Shown here piece after piece: positions 33,956-42,024 of a stretch of DNA of 64,000 nucleotides. The notes beneath the pieces were generated by a model, which was not told where the DNA came from, made no database searches, and was given only the letters and a program-made list of their open reading frames with translations. Within the stretch, counting starts at the first letter, position 1. Every line of letters starts with the position of its first letter. Source of the DNA: Fulvimarina pelagi HTCC2506 (GTDB lineage Bacteria; Pseudomonadota; Alphaproteobacteria; Rhizobiales; Rhizobiaceae); assembly GCF_000153705.1 (NCBI RefSeq), contig NZ_DS022272.1:3050798-3114797 (forward strand), written 5' to 3'. The position numbers and the translations under genes were made by a program.

Positions 33956-35290
33956 TCAGGCGCCGGATGTCTGGGCGGGACCGGTCACTTCGAAATTACC
34001 CGGGGCGGCCGCTTTCTCGGTGAACAACAGTTTGTCGATACGCTGGCCGTCGAGGTCCACCACCTCGACCCGAAAGTTCTCCCATTCGAAGATTTCGCCT
34101 ACGCCCGGGATATGGCCGATCTGTTCCAGCACGAAACCGGCGACGGTCTCGTAGTCGCGATCTTCTGGAAATTCGATGGTCTTCAGCTTGTAGGCGAAAG
34201 CGTCTACCGGCATGGCACCGTCGACCAGCCAGGAGCCGTCTTGGCGACGGAAAGCGGACACGTCCTCTTCAGCACCCTCGGGGAGCGAGCCGGCAATGGC
34301 CGTGAGGATGTCCTGCGGCGTCGCAATACCTTCGAATGAGCCGTATTCGTCGAGCACCACGGCGATGTGCAGGTTGGCCTTCCGGAACGCTTCGAGCAGT
34401 TTCAGGATCGGCATTGCCTCGTTGACGTAGAGCGGTTTGCGCATTGCCGTCTTGAGGTCCATCCGACCCTCACGTCGCTGCAGTTCGAAGAGATCCTTCG
34501 TCTGTACGATGCCGACGATAGCGTCCTCCTCCGTATCCAGCACGGGGAAGCGTGAATGGCCCGCCCTGATGATCTCCTCGAAGTTCTCGTCTTCACTATC
34601 GTGCACGCTGAGCCAGTCGACGTCCGGCCGCGGCACCATGATCGAGCGGACGTTTCGGTCGGCGATGCGGATGACGCCTTCCAGCATCTCCCGCTCCTTT
34701 TCCTTGAAGACTCCGAGTTGCGTCCCCTCCTTGATCATCGAGCGCACGTCTTCTTCCGTAACCTCCTCCTCCTTGTCGTCTTCGCTGACGAATGGTTTCG
34801 TCACGACCTTCGTCGAGAATTCCAGAAGCCAGACGATCGGCGCACCGATCCGCGCCATCATCCGCATGGTCGGCGCGACGAAGGAGGCGACGGCTTCGGA
34901 CCGCGAAAGCGCAAGGCGCTTCGGAGCGAGCTCGCCGAAGATCAGCGAAAGATAGGTGATGACCACGACGACCGAGACGAAGGCGAGATCGTAGGCTACC
35001 GCCTCGAGACCAGGCAACTCCCGCAGCACCTGCGCCAGAGGTTCGGCGAAGACCGAACCGCCATAGGCGCCGGCGAAGATGCCGACAAGCGTAATCCCGA
35101 TCTGCACCGTCGAGAGAAAAGTCGTCGGATTTTCCGATAGCTTCAGCGCCGCGTTAGCGCCGCGTTTTCGCTGCTTCGCCCGCTGTTCGAGCCGAGACCG
35201 CTTGGCCGAGACAACGGCGAGCTCGGACATGGCGAAGAAGCCGTTGAGAAGGATCAGTCCGAAGACGATCAAAGCATTGAAGATGAGCAC
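33956..35290 (-). CDS. CNNM/CBS/CorC-HlyC domain membrane protein (UPF0053 type)
   Basis: 444 residues: an N-terminal DUF21/CNNM transmembrane domain with three to four helices and STVQIGITLVGIFAGAYGG and SLIFGELAPKRLAL, then a CBS pair (about 205-330; RSIMVPRPDVDWLS, RFPVLDTEEDAIVGIVQTKDL) and a CorC_HlyC domain (about 345-430; SWLVDGAMPVDAF, VAGFVLEQIGHIPGVGE). Such proteins mediate Mg2+ (or Co2+) efflux and magnesium homeostasis; they are often annotated hemolysin without evidence. Starts 122 bases after the gene downstream of gshA. Confidence 0.9.
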   Translation of the reverse strand: MLIFNALIVFGLILLNGFFAMSELAVVSAKRSRLEQRAKQRKRGANAALKLSENPTTFLSTVQIGITLVGIFAGAYGGSVFAEPLAQVLRELPGLEAVAYDLAFVSVVVVITYLSLIFGELAPKRLALSRSEAVASFVAPTMRMMARIGAPIVWLLEFSTKVVTKPFVSEDDKEEEVTEEDVRSMIKEGTQLGVFKEKEREMLEGVIRIADRNVRSIMVPRPDVDWLSVHDSEDENFEEIIRAGHSRFPVLDTEEDAIVGIVQTKDLFELQRREGRMDLKTAMRKPLYVNEAMPILKLLEAFRKANLHIAVVLDEYGSFEGIATPQDILTAIAGSLPEGAEEDVSAFRRQDGSWLVDGAMPVDAFAYKLKTIEFPEDRDYETVAGFVLEQIGHIPGVGEIFEWENFRVEVVDLDGQRIDKLLFTEKAAAPGNFEVTGPAQTSGA

Positions 35291-35412
35291 GGCGCGGCGA
35301 CCTAAGGGCTGACGGAGCGGTTCTGCGGTCTCCCGCGGCGACTGGGATCAACGCGGAGAACGATCGAGCGTTGCGATCGAAATATTTGGGACCGCCGAGC
35401 TCACTAGCAGCC

Positions 35413-36393
35413 TCAGCCCTTCTTTGTCTCTCCATCCTTGAGGGGATTGGCCTCGAAGAGCTCGGTCATGCGCTTCAGATAATCGGCCTGCATTTCCGCG
35501 CTCGCATCCATCAGGCGGCCGAAGCCGGCTGGGTCCGGCACAAGTGGCGGGGGTTCGGTGGTCTTGGTCACCTCCTCCGGGAGGGACCGTTCCCGATCGT
35601 CATCGTCCTCGGTCGCCTCATTTGCAGGGGTTGCGGAAGTCTTCGCCGAGAGTCCTTTGGAGAACCCTTCGAAGATGGCGAAGAATGGCAAGGTTGGTGG
35701 CTCTCCACCGCCTGTCTCCGAAGATCGGGTACGCTCCTCCTCCTTCGGCGCGATGGCGTTCTTGGCGGCCATGAAGGGCATGGGCGGGAGCCACGGAAGC
35801 GGGCCTTGGAAGGCATCCGCGAATACGTTGCTCAATCCCTCAGAGCCCGTGCGGCGTGAGCCGGCCTCGCCTGGTGTTCGCGCGAAGGCTTCGATCGCAT
35901 TGGCGCTACGGCGCATCAGGTCGGCGACGTTGGCCGGAACGTCGGTCGGATCAAATTCACCGTTTTGCGGTCCGCGCAAGAAGGTGGTTCCGACCATCTG
36001 CATCATCGTCTGCATCGCCATCAACGTCAGATTGCGCATGAGGGGACGAACCGTGTCGGGCGCGGTTCCGGTGACCGACGAGACTTGCCGCGACACCGCA
36101 TCGACGAGCGTGTTCGAGCCGAACAGGCTGTCGGTCAGGGACTTCACCTCCGGCATGCTCGCGGCTTTGCGGGAGGTCGGATCCATCGAACCGAAGAAGG
36201 GCGCGAACTGCTGTGAGATATTGGCCGCTGTGACCGGGTTCGACATCGCGCGCATCATGGCGAGCGAGAAGGCCGGCGCAAGGGCCTGCGCGGTGTCCTG
36301 CAGCTCGCTTGGACTGAGATTGTAGGCGCTGGCGAGACGATCTGCAGCCAGCCCTGAGTCGGACGCAGTGAGCCAGTCGAAAAAATCGGTCAT
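35413..36393 (-). CDS. Protein of unknown function, DUF937-like N-terminal part
   Basis: 326 residues. The N-terminal 130 are helical with repeated small/polar residues (AYNLSPSELQDTAQALAPAFSLAMMRAMSNPV) as in DUF937 proteins, and the segment MRNLTLMAMQTMMQMVGTTFLRG is methionine-rich and hydrophobic. The middle is proline-rich (LPWLPPMPFMAAKN) and the C-terminal third is acidic and of low complexity (EATEDDDDRERSLPEEV), ending with a predicted amphipathic helix LMDASAEMQADYLKRMTELFEANP. The last part resembles phasin/PhaM-like surface segments. Function not recognised; no signal peptide. Confidence 0.65.
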   Translation of the reverse strand: MTDFFDWLTASDSGLAADRLASAYNLSPSELQDTAQALAPAFSLAMMRAMSNPVTAANISQQFAPFFGSMDPTSRKAASMPEVKSLTDSLFGSNTLVDAVSRQVSSVTGTAPDTVRPLMRNLTLMAMQTMMQMVGTTFLRGPQNGEFDPTDVPANVADLMRRSANAIEAFARTPGEAGSRRTGSEGLSNVFADAFQGPLPWLPPMPFMAAKNAIAPKEEERTRSSETGGGEPPTLPFFAIFEGFSKGLSAKTSATPANEATEDDDDRERSLPEEVTKTTEPPPLVPDPAGFGRLMDASAEMQADYLKRMTELFEANPLKDGETKKG

Positions 36394-36610
36394 CGTTACG
36401 CCTCCCGCGCGGTCACGTCTTTTCGCCTATCCCGTCATAGGAAATTGGTTCTGTCAAAGAAGCTGCAAGGTCGTTTCGAGCAATAATCCTGGCAGAGCGA
36501 TCGTTGAGGCGGTTTCATCAGACGAGCGACGTTGAATGGACTCGCCCGACGCCCTCAAATCCAGGGCACCCAGCATTGTCCGCCCTCGATCCTTTGCTCA
36601 GATCGAAAAC

Positions 36611-37984
36611 TCAGTAGGCAAGGTTCTTGAAGACCTGCTGCATCGACCGCTCCCATTGGTCTTCGTATAGTCGGACCAGTTCTTCCGCCGAGGTGGTGCC
36701 GCGGGCGACGACTTCCTCGAGCGGAGCAAGGAAAAAGCTCTCGTCATTGCCTTCGTCATTCTTGTTGGCCCTGTCGATCAGGCCTTCCCGAGCGATGCGG
36801 ACGCACTCGCGCGCGACATCGAGCACGGTCCCGTCGCGGAACGGGGTTCGGAAGCCCTCCTTCGGCACCCGTCGGCGAAGCTCGGAGATCTCTTCGAAGG
36901 TGAAGTCGGCCGTCATCTCCTCGACCTTGTCGAGTGCGCCCGGCGCGTAAAGGAGGCCCACCCAAAAGGCCGGGAGTGCGCAGATGCGCCGCCATGGACC
37001 GCCGTCAGCCCCGCGCATTTCGATGAACCGCTTCAGGCGCACATCAGGGAATAGGGTGGAGAGATGGTTGGTCCAGTCGCCCATATTGGGCTCGGCGTCG
37101 GCGAACCGTCCATTCAGCGCGCCGTCGAGGAATTGGCGGAATGTGACATCGGTCGCGCGGTTATAGTGGCCGCCGCGTGAGACGAAGTACATCGGCACGT
37201 CGAGCGCCCATTCGACATAGTCTCGATAGGTAAAACCGTCCTCGAAAACGAAGGGCAGGAGGCCGGAGCGATCGTTGTCGACATCGTGCCAGACTTCCGA
37301 GCGCCAGGAGACAAGTCCGTTAGGCTTGCCCTCCGTAAAGGGCGAATTGGCGAAGAGGGCGGAGGCGACCGGCTGGAGCTTCATCCCTATCTGCATCTTC
37401 CGACGCATGTCGGCTTCGTCGGAAAAGTCGAGATTGACCTGGATCGTCGTCGTGCGCAGCATCATGTCGAGGCCGCGCGTGCCGACTTCCGGCATATAGG
37501 CGCGCATGATGTCGTAGCGCGATTTCGGCATGATTGGGGTTTCGTCGAGCGTCCATGTCGGCGAGGAACCGATGCCGAGAAAGCCGATGCCGAGTTCCTT
37601 GGCGATCGAGCGCACCTCGGCGAGATGCTTGTTCGATTCCCGGCAGGTCTCGTGAATCGTCTTCAACGGGGCGCCGGACAGCTCGAACTGGCCGCCCGGT
37701 TCCAGCGAAATCGCGCCACCTTCCTCGTCGTTGAAGAGGCCGATGATCCGGCCGTCGTCCTCGATCGCCTCCCAGCCCGAAAGTGCCTTGAGGCCTTCGA
37801 GAATCTTGGCGATACCCCGATCCCCCTCGTAGGGAACCGGCGAAAGGTCGTCGAGATAGAAAGCGAACTTCTCGTGCTCTGTGCCGATTCGGAAGTCGCT
37901 GGCAGGCTTTTCGCCACTTTTGAGGTAAGCAGTCAGATCGTCGATCGAGCCGATCGGCGTCGCGTTGCTCGTGTCGCGGGCCAT
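36611..37984 (-). CDS. gshA: Glutamate-cysteine ligase, plant type
   Basis: First step of glutathione synthesis. 457 residues, the class found in plants and alphaproteobacteria rather than the enterobacterial type. Recognisable are DFRIGTEHEKFAFYL near the N-terminus, ISLEPGGQFELSGAPLKTIHET, FLGIGSSPTWTLDETPIMPKSRYDIMRAYM and FIEMRGADGGPW. The end MQQVFKNLAY is typical. 126 bases downstream of rsmE and on the same strand; the order rsmE-gshA is common in Rhizobiales. 217 bases without a gene follow. Confidence 0.95.
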   Translation of the reverse strand: MARDTSNATPIGSIDDLTAYLKSGEKPASDFRIGTEHEKFAFYLDDLSPVPYEGDRGIAKILEGLKALSGWEAIEDDGRIIGLFNDEEGGAISLEPGGQFELSGAPLKTIHETCRESNKHLAEVRSIAKELGIGFLGIGSSPTWTLDETPIMPKSRYDIMRAYMPEVGTRGLDMMLRTTTIQVNLDFSDEADMRRKMQIGMKLQPVASALFANSPFTEGKPNGLVSWRSEVWHDVDNDRSGLLPFVFEDGFTYRDYVEWALDVPMYFVSRGGHYNRATDVTFRQFLDGALNGRFADAEPNMGDWTNHLSTLFPDVRLKRFIEMRGADGGPWRRICALPAFWVGLLYAPGALDKVEEMTADFTFEEISELRRRVPKEGFRTPFRDGTVLDVARECVRIAREGLIDRANKNDEGNDESFFLAPLEEVVARGTTSAEELVRLYEDQWERSMQQVFKNLAY

Positions 37985-38111
37985 GGGAGTCCTCTCCAGT
38001 CTGAGGCGGGCGTCGGTGTTCTCCCGATTTTGCCCGGTACCGTTCTTGCGCCCGTCAGGCTGCGCGGCAAGACGCTGTTCGATGCGACACGCCGTTCATA
38101 GCTCTAGGAAA

Positions 38112-38861
38112 TCACGTGGCAGGTTTCCAGTCGCCGCACACTGCCTGTACCATCGTCAGTGCCGCGACGGCTGCGGTATCCGCGCGCAGGATGCGTGGCC
38201 CTAGGGAGATCGCGGTGGTGAATTCGGCCCCGAGAAGGCTCACACGTTCGTCCTGCGAAAAACCCCCCTCCGGACCGATGATAAGGCCCTTGCGGCCGTC
38301 ACCAAGTTCCCGAAGGGCGTCGATTGGGCTCGCCGCATCCATTTTTTCGTCGCAGAAGACGAGGGGAATGGAGGAAGACCAATTGCTAAGCAAGTCGTCG
38401 AACTTCACCGGTTCGCGGCATTCGGGGATAGCGAGTATGCCGCACTGCTCGGCCGCCTCGATCGCGTTTGCTCTTATTTTATCGGTTCGGACGCGATGAT
38501 TCTGCGTGCGGTGGGTGAGAACGGGCTGGAGGATCCCGGCGCCCATCTCGACCGCCTTCTGGACCATATAGTCAAGTCGACCGACCTTAAGCGGAGCGAA
38601 ACAATAGATGAGATCGTAAGGTGGCTGCTGCACACGAACCTTTGCGACCGGAAAGAGATCAAGCTTCTTCTTGCTAGCCTTCCGAAGCTCCGCGCGCCAT
38701 TCGCCGTCCTGCCCATTGAACAGGAGGACGCTGTCGCCTTCGTCCTTGCGCAGCACATTGAGAAGGTAGTTCGCCTGAGGCGATGTCGCCGCGATCGGCG
38801 TATCGGCAGTGATGCGTTCCTCGACGAAGAGACGTGGGCTTTTGAAATCGTAGTCGGGCAT
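38112..38861 (-). CDS. rsmE: 16S rRNA m3U1498 methyltransferase
   Basis: 249 residues from the ATG at 38861 (MPDYDFKSPRLFVEERI); the longer frame to 39020 overlaps the divergent SDR gene. PUA-like N-terminus, then a SPOUT knot with GLIIGPEGGFSQDE and SLGPRILRADTAAVAAL, both diagnostic. Methylates U1498 in the decoding centre of 30S subunits. Divergent from the SDR gene with 103 bases between. Confidence 0.93.
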   Translation of the reverse strand: MPDYDFKSPRLFVEERITADTPIAATSPQANYLLNVLRKDEGDSVLLFNGQDGEWRAELRKASKKKLDLFPVAKVRVQQPPYDLIYCFAPLKVGRLDYMVQKAVEMGAGILQPVLTHRTQNHRVRTDKIRANAIEAAEQCGILAIPECREPVKFDDLLSNWSSSIPLVFCDEKMDAASPIDALRELGDGRKGLIIGPEGGFSQDERVSLLGAEFTTAISLGPRILRADTAAVAALTMVQAVCGDWKPAT

Positions 38862-38964
38862 GATTTGACGCAGTGTTCGGAGCCTCTTGCGGCGCAACTT
38901 AAGCCGGCAGGCGCCGTTGTCACCGCAATCTGATCGACGGATATCGCACAGGACGAAGGCAATC

Positions 38965-39762
38965 ATGGACTTGAAAATTCGCGACCGCGTCGCGCTCATC
39001 ACCGGCGCGACCGGTGGCATCGGCTACGAGACGGCGAAGATCCTCGCCGATGAGGGCGTAAAGCTTGTGCTTTCGGATCTTCAGATCGAGGACCTGGAGA
39101 AGGAAGCGAAGAGCCTCCCGACCGAAACGATCTGTCTGAAGGCCGACTGTACGGACCAGGGCAGCATCGATGCCATGGTCGAACTGGCCTATCAGAAGTT
39201 CGGCACGATCGACATCGTCGTCCATACCGCCGGCATCACCGGCGCCAAGGGCCATCCGCTTGAGATGAAGGACGCGGACTACCGCGAGGCTTGGGACATC
39301 GACTTTCTCTCGGCCGTCCAGATCGCGCGCGCCACCTTCCCGAAGATGCGCGAGAACGGCTGGGGCCGCTATGTGACGATCACTTCTGAAAACGCGGTCC
39401 AGCCCTACTGGGACGAGGCGACCTATAACACCGCGAAGGCAGCGCTCGCGGCATTCATGAAGAACCTCTCTTATCAGGAGGCAGCGCACGGCATTCTCTG
39501 CAATTCGGTTGCACCAGCCTTCATCGAGACGGCGATGACCGACGGCATGATGGAGAAGCGGGCAAAGGAGATGGGCGTTTCATTCGATAAGGCCGTCGAA
39601 TCCTTCCTCGACGAAGAGCGCCCCGGTATCGTTCAGAAGCGGCGCGGCCGGCCCGAAGAGGTCGCGGCGGCCATCGCGCTTCTGGTTTCAGAGCGCGGCT
39701 CTTTCATCAATGGATCAAACCTCCGAGTCGACGGTGGTGCGGTTCAGTCGGTCCAGAACTGA
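38965..39762 (+). CDS. Short-chain dehydrogenase/reductase
   Basis: 265-residue classical SDR. Nucleotide motif TGATGGIG (13-20), Asp38 after beta-2 (SDLQ) suggesting NAD(H), NAG replaced by TAG (88-90), catalytic Ser141 and YNTAK (Tyr154, Lys158). C-terminal FINGSNLRVDGGAVQS is typical of the FabG/gluconate-dehydrogenase branch. I use the ATG at 38965, which gives the normal N-terminus. Substrate unknown; monocistronic with its own terminator. Confidence 0.9.
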   Translation: MDLKIRDRVALITGATGGIGYETAKILADEGVKLVLSDLQIEDLEKEAKSLPTETICLKADCTDQGSIDAMVELAYQKFGTIDIVVHTAGITGAKGHPLEMKDADYREAWDIDFLSAVQIARATFPKMRENGWGRYVTITSENAVQPYWDEATYNTAKAALAAFMKNLSYQEAAHGILCNSVAPAFIETAMTDGMMEKRAKEMGVSFDKAVESFLDEERPGIVQKRRGRPEEVAAAIALLVSERGSFINGSNLRVDGGAVQSVQN

Positions 39763-39796
39763 CGGCTGCATTTTCTGACCCTACTAATCGAAGAAA

Positions 39797-39828
39797 AAGA
39801 AGCGGCACCGGCTCGGTTGCCGCTTCTT
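39797..39828. terminator. Bidirectional rho-independent terminator
   Basis: AAGAAGCGGCA and TGCCGCTTCTT make a perfect 11-bp stem with a 10-base loop, preceded by AAGAAAA and followed by GATTGTC. It lies between the convergent SDR gene and the small acidic protein gene. Confidence 0.85.
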
Positions 39829-39854
39829 GATTGTCCGTGTTGTATCGGCTCTTC

Positions 39855-40058
39855 CTAATTTCGCGGACCGTCGATCCGGCTTGGCGCGATCGGATCGGAA
39901 GCGGGGAAAGTCTCATCGAGAGCCTCGTCGATCTCGCTTTCACTGTAGTCTTTACCGCGCTTTCGGGCGGCGCGCTTATCTTCGGCCTTCCCGAATTTCC
40001 TCTCGCGCGGGGGCGGGTTCATGGCGTCGTCGAATGCGGAGTCATCTTTGGCTCGCAT
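39855..40058 (-). CDS. Small hydrophilic protein (DEALDETFPASDP type)
   Basis: 67 residues from the ATG at 40058, which has a perfect SD (AAGGAGGTTT). The N-terminal half is basic (RERKFGKAEDKRAARKRGKD) and the C-terminal half ends IDEALDETFPASDPIAPSRIDG, a motif shared by a family of short alphaproteobacterial proteins often induced in stationary phase or stress. No known biochemical role. The longer frame to 40253 has no SD. Confidence 0.8.
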   Translation of the reverse strand: MRAKDDSAFDDAMNPPPRERKFGKAEDKRAARKRGKDYSESEIDEALDETFPASDPIAPSRIDGPRN

Positions 40059-40293
40059 CGGAAACCTCCTTTCGAGCTCGAAACACTTGCGCCCTCGCTG
40101 TCGGCGAAGGCAGCCGAACGAGGCGCAAGTGTATGACCGTTTTGCGAAAAATCCCGCAGGCTGTGTTCGGTTCCGGCTTGGCGGCGCGCAGTTATATGTG
40201 CGGATCGCGGTGATCCCGGCGTTGAACCCGCGATATCGCGCGTTTAGGCTCAAGCGAGCCGAAAGAAGTCCGAGCCGCTATCGGAGTCTCACC

Positions 40294-41367
40294 TTGCCGA
40301 CACGCCGCATCGTCCTCTCCGCAGCCTTCGCTTTCTGCGCCATGGTAATGATCGCGAAAGAGGCAACGGCGCAGGGAGTGACCGGCGACAGTTTCGTCGC
40401 CTCCGAAAGCTGCCCCGCCTTCCAGTCGATCCGCAAGGGCACCAATCCAGGCGAGGTCTCGACGGTGCAGGGCATTCAATACGAGATAATCGACGTCAAC
40501 GGAAACGATCCGACCCACTACCGCATTCGCATGCCAGAAGCTCGACCGCAGGAGCGATGGGTCGCGATGGAATGCGGCAGTCTGGCCAGTGCCTCTTCGG
40601 TTCAATTAAGCGAAAGTCCCTATGGTGATCCGCGTGGTGCAAATGCGCTCGCGGAAGCGCTTGGTGGTCCGTCTGGCAAAGCGGCGGCTACCGCACCAAG
40701 CGAAGCCACCGATCAGCAATCGCCTTCCGGCACCTATGTGCTTGCGGCCAACTGGCACCCTGCTTTCTGCGAACTGCGCCCGCGTAGCCGCGATTGCCGC
40801 TCCGGCGGCATGGAGGACGGGTTCAAGCTGCACGGCCTCTGGCCGCAGCCAAGGAACAATGAATATTGCGACGTTTCACGACGCGACATCGCCGCTGATC
40901 AGCGGGGCCAGTGGCGCGATCTTCCTGAACCCCAGATCACGATGGCGACGGAGCAGGCGCTCGCCAAAGCGATGCCGGGCATGGTCGCTGACCTTCATAA
41001 GCATGAATGGATCAAGCACGGCACCTGCTACGAGGCGGATGCGGAAGAGTATTTTACGGATTCGCTCGCCCTCGTCGAGAAGCTCAACGCCTCGCCGGTC
41101 GGCAAGCTCTTCCGCAGCAATCGCGGGCGCGAGTTGACCAGTGAAGAGGTCCGCGCCGTATTCGACGATGCGTTCGGACGAGGCGCCGGCAAGCGCGTGC
41201 TGGTTGATTGTAACGATGATGACGGACGCAGCATCATCAACGAACTACAGGTTAATCTGGAGGGCGAAATTACGCCCGAAAGCGATCTTGGCGACCTCAT
41301 CTTGAACGCCTCGACATCGCCACCGGGCTGCCGTTCAGGCATCGTCGATCGCAGCGGCAGTCAGTAG
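40294..41367 (+). CDS. Exported ribonuclease T2-family protein with N-terminal extra region
   Basis: 357 residues from a TTG at 40294 that follows CGGAG and makes a good signal peptide (RRIVLSAAFAFCAMVMI, cleavage after ATA near 26); no ATG or GTG fits as well. The catalytic sites are intact: CAS I KLHGLWPQ (His180) and CAS II HEWIKHGTC (237-245, His237, Glu238, His242). Cys in DVSRRD-flanking YCD and CFA-like pairs support disulfides. Residues 30-145 form an additional domain with its own cysteines (SESCPAF, MECGSL) that ordinary RNase T2 lacks. Likely a periplasmic or secreted scavenging nuclease. Confidence 0.9.
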   Translation: MPTRRIVLSAAFAFCAMVMIAKEATAQGVTGDSFVASESCPAFQSIRKGTNPGEVSTVQGIQYEIIDVNGNDPTHYRIRMPEARPQERWVAMECGSLASASSVQLSESPYGDPRGANALAEALGGPSGKAAATAPSEATDQQSPSGTYVLAANWHPAFCELRPRSRDCRSGGMEDGFKLHGLWPQPRNNEYCDVSRRDIAADQRGQWRDLPEPQITMATEQALAKAMPGMVADLHKHEWIKHGTCYEADAEEYFTDSLALVEKLNASPVGKLFRSNRGRELTSEEVRAVFDDAFGRGAGKRVLVDCNDDDGRSIINELQVNLEGEITPESDLGDLILNASTSPPGCRSGIVDRSGSQ

Positions 41368-41504
41368 GTAGGGCCGGCATCACTGGTTTGGTGAGAATTG
41401 TTTCAAGCTGCAAATTTAACGTGACAATCCGCATCGGAAGCTATATGGACGACGCTCACTGACCGACGGCTGTTTCAAAAAATGCCGGCCAAGCGACGGC
41501 ACGA

Positions 41505-41535
41505 AAAAAAGCCGGGTACAAGACCCGGCCTGAAA
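41505..41535 (-). terminator. Rho-independent terminator of the sRNA
   Basis: On the minus strand GCCGGGT-CTTGT-ACCCGGC (7-bp perfect stem) preceded by TTTTTCAG and followed by TTTTTTTCG. A strong T-tract exists only on this strand, which shows a transcript entering from the right. Confidence 0.85.
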
Positions 41536-41630
41536 AAGTAGGGTTCGCTGAACCCTTGGGAGGAAACAGTCGGTCCGATCGGATTGGGAGGAGGTAATCG
41601 TTTCGTCCCGACTGAACGGAAACTAGACAT
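41505..41630 (-). ncRNA. Trans-acting sRNA with anti-Shine-Dalgarno CCUCCUCCC motif (alpha-r14/cuckoo/CcsR type)
   Basis: Read on the minus strand: a 7-bp stem (CAGTCGG/CCGACTG, 41614-41608 with 41573-41567) encloses a small GATT/AATC hairpin whose loop exposes CCTCCTCCC (41594-41586). A second exposed TTTCCTCCCAA (41565-41556) follows, then a perfect hairpin GGGTTC/GAACCC (41555-41541) and a rho-independent terminator (GCCGGGT stem, 41529-41511) ending in TTTTTTT. Anti-SD motifs displayed in loops plus a terminator is the architecture of the CCUCCUCCC sRNAs described in Rhizobiales and Rhodobacter. The 5' end is a guess. A 78-codon frame on the same strand is incompatible with the terminator and is rejected. 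Confidence 0.75.
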
Positions 41631-42024
41631 TGCTGCACTGCAGCGCCATCCTCAATCTTGAAAAGCAGCCATGCGTCTTTTGCATAGCTCAATGCGATGA
41701 TAGGGCTTTTCTATCGTGCGGGCGTCGCGCACGGCATCAATGTGCAAACTGATACTCTGATTCTTTAAAATTGCAGCTGCTCGTCGACGGATCGATACTT
41801 GCTAACCCTAATTGTCGGAACCATGCGCGATAAGGCATCGCGCGTTGTTTCAGTCCATGCGAAGGTCTTAATCTTCGGTTACGGCTTGTCGGGATCCCGA
41901 TGTCTCTCGGCAAGAGAGGACAGACGGAGTCGAAGAAAGTTGTAGCGCGCGCGATATCAGGGCGCGCCGCAAGTGGTCCAGACATCGCTTCCTGCGGTGG
42001 TCGGTACAAGGATGTTGCCAGCGT

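Larger units (their letters stand above)
41368..42024. other. 657-base intergenic region with one sRNA, otherwise empty
   Basis: The first half contains the sRNA and its terminator. From about 41640 to 42024 I see only the promoter region of the next gene; open frames here have no SD or recognisable features. Confidence 0.5.

Noticed and set aside
41456-41692. 78-codon minus-strand frame MSYAKDAWLLFK... over the sRNA locus
   Set aside because: It reads through a strong terminator (41505-41535), has no SD, and its translation has no protein features; the sRNA structure explains the sequence better.
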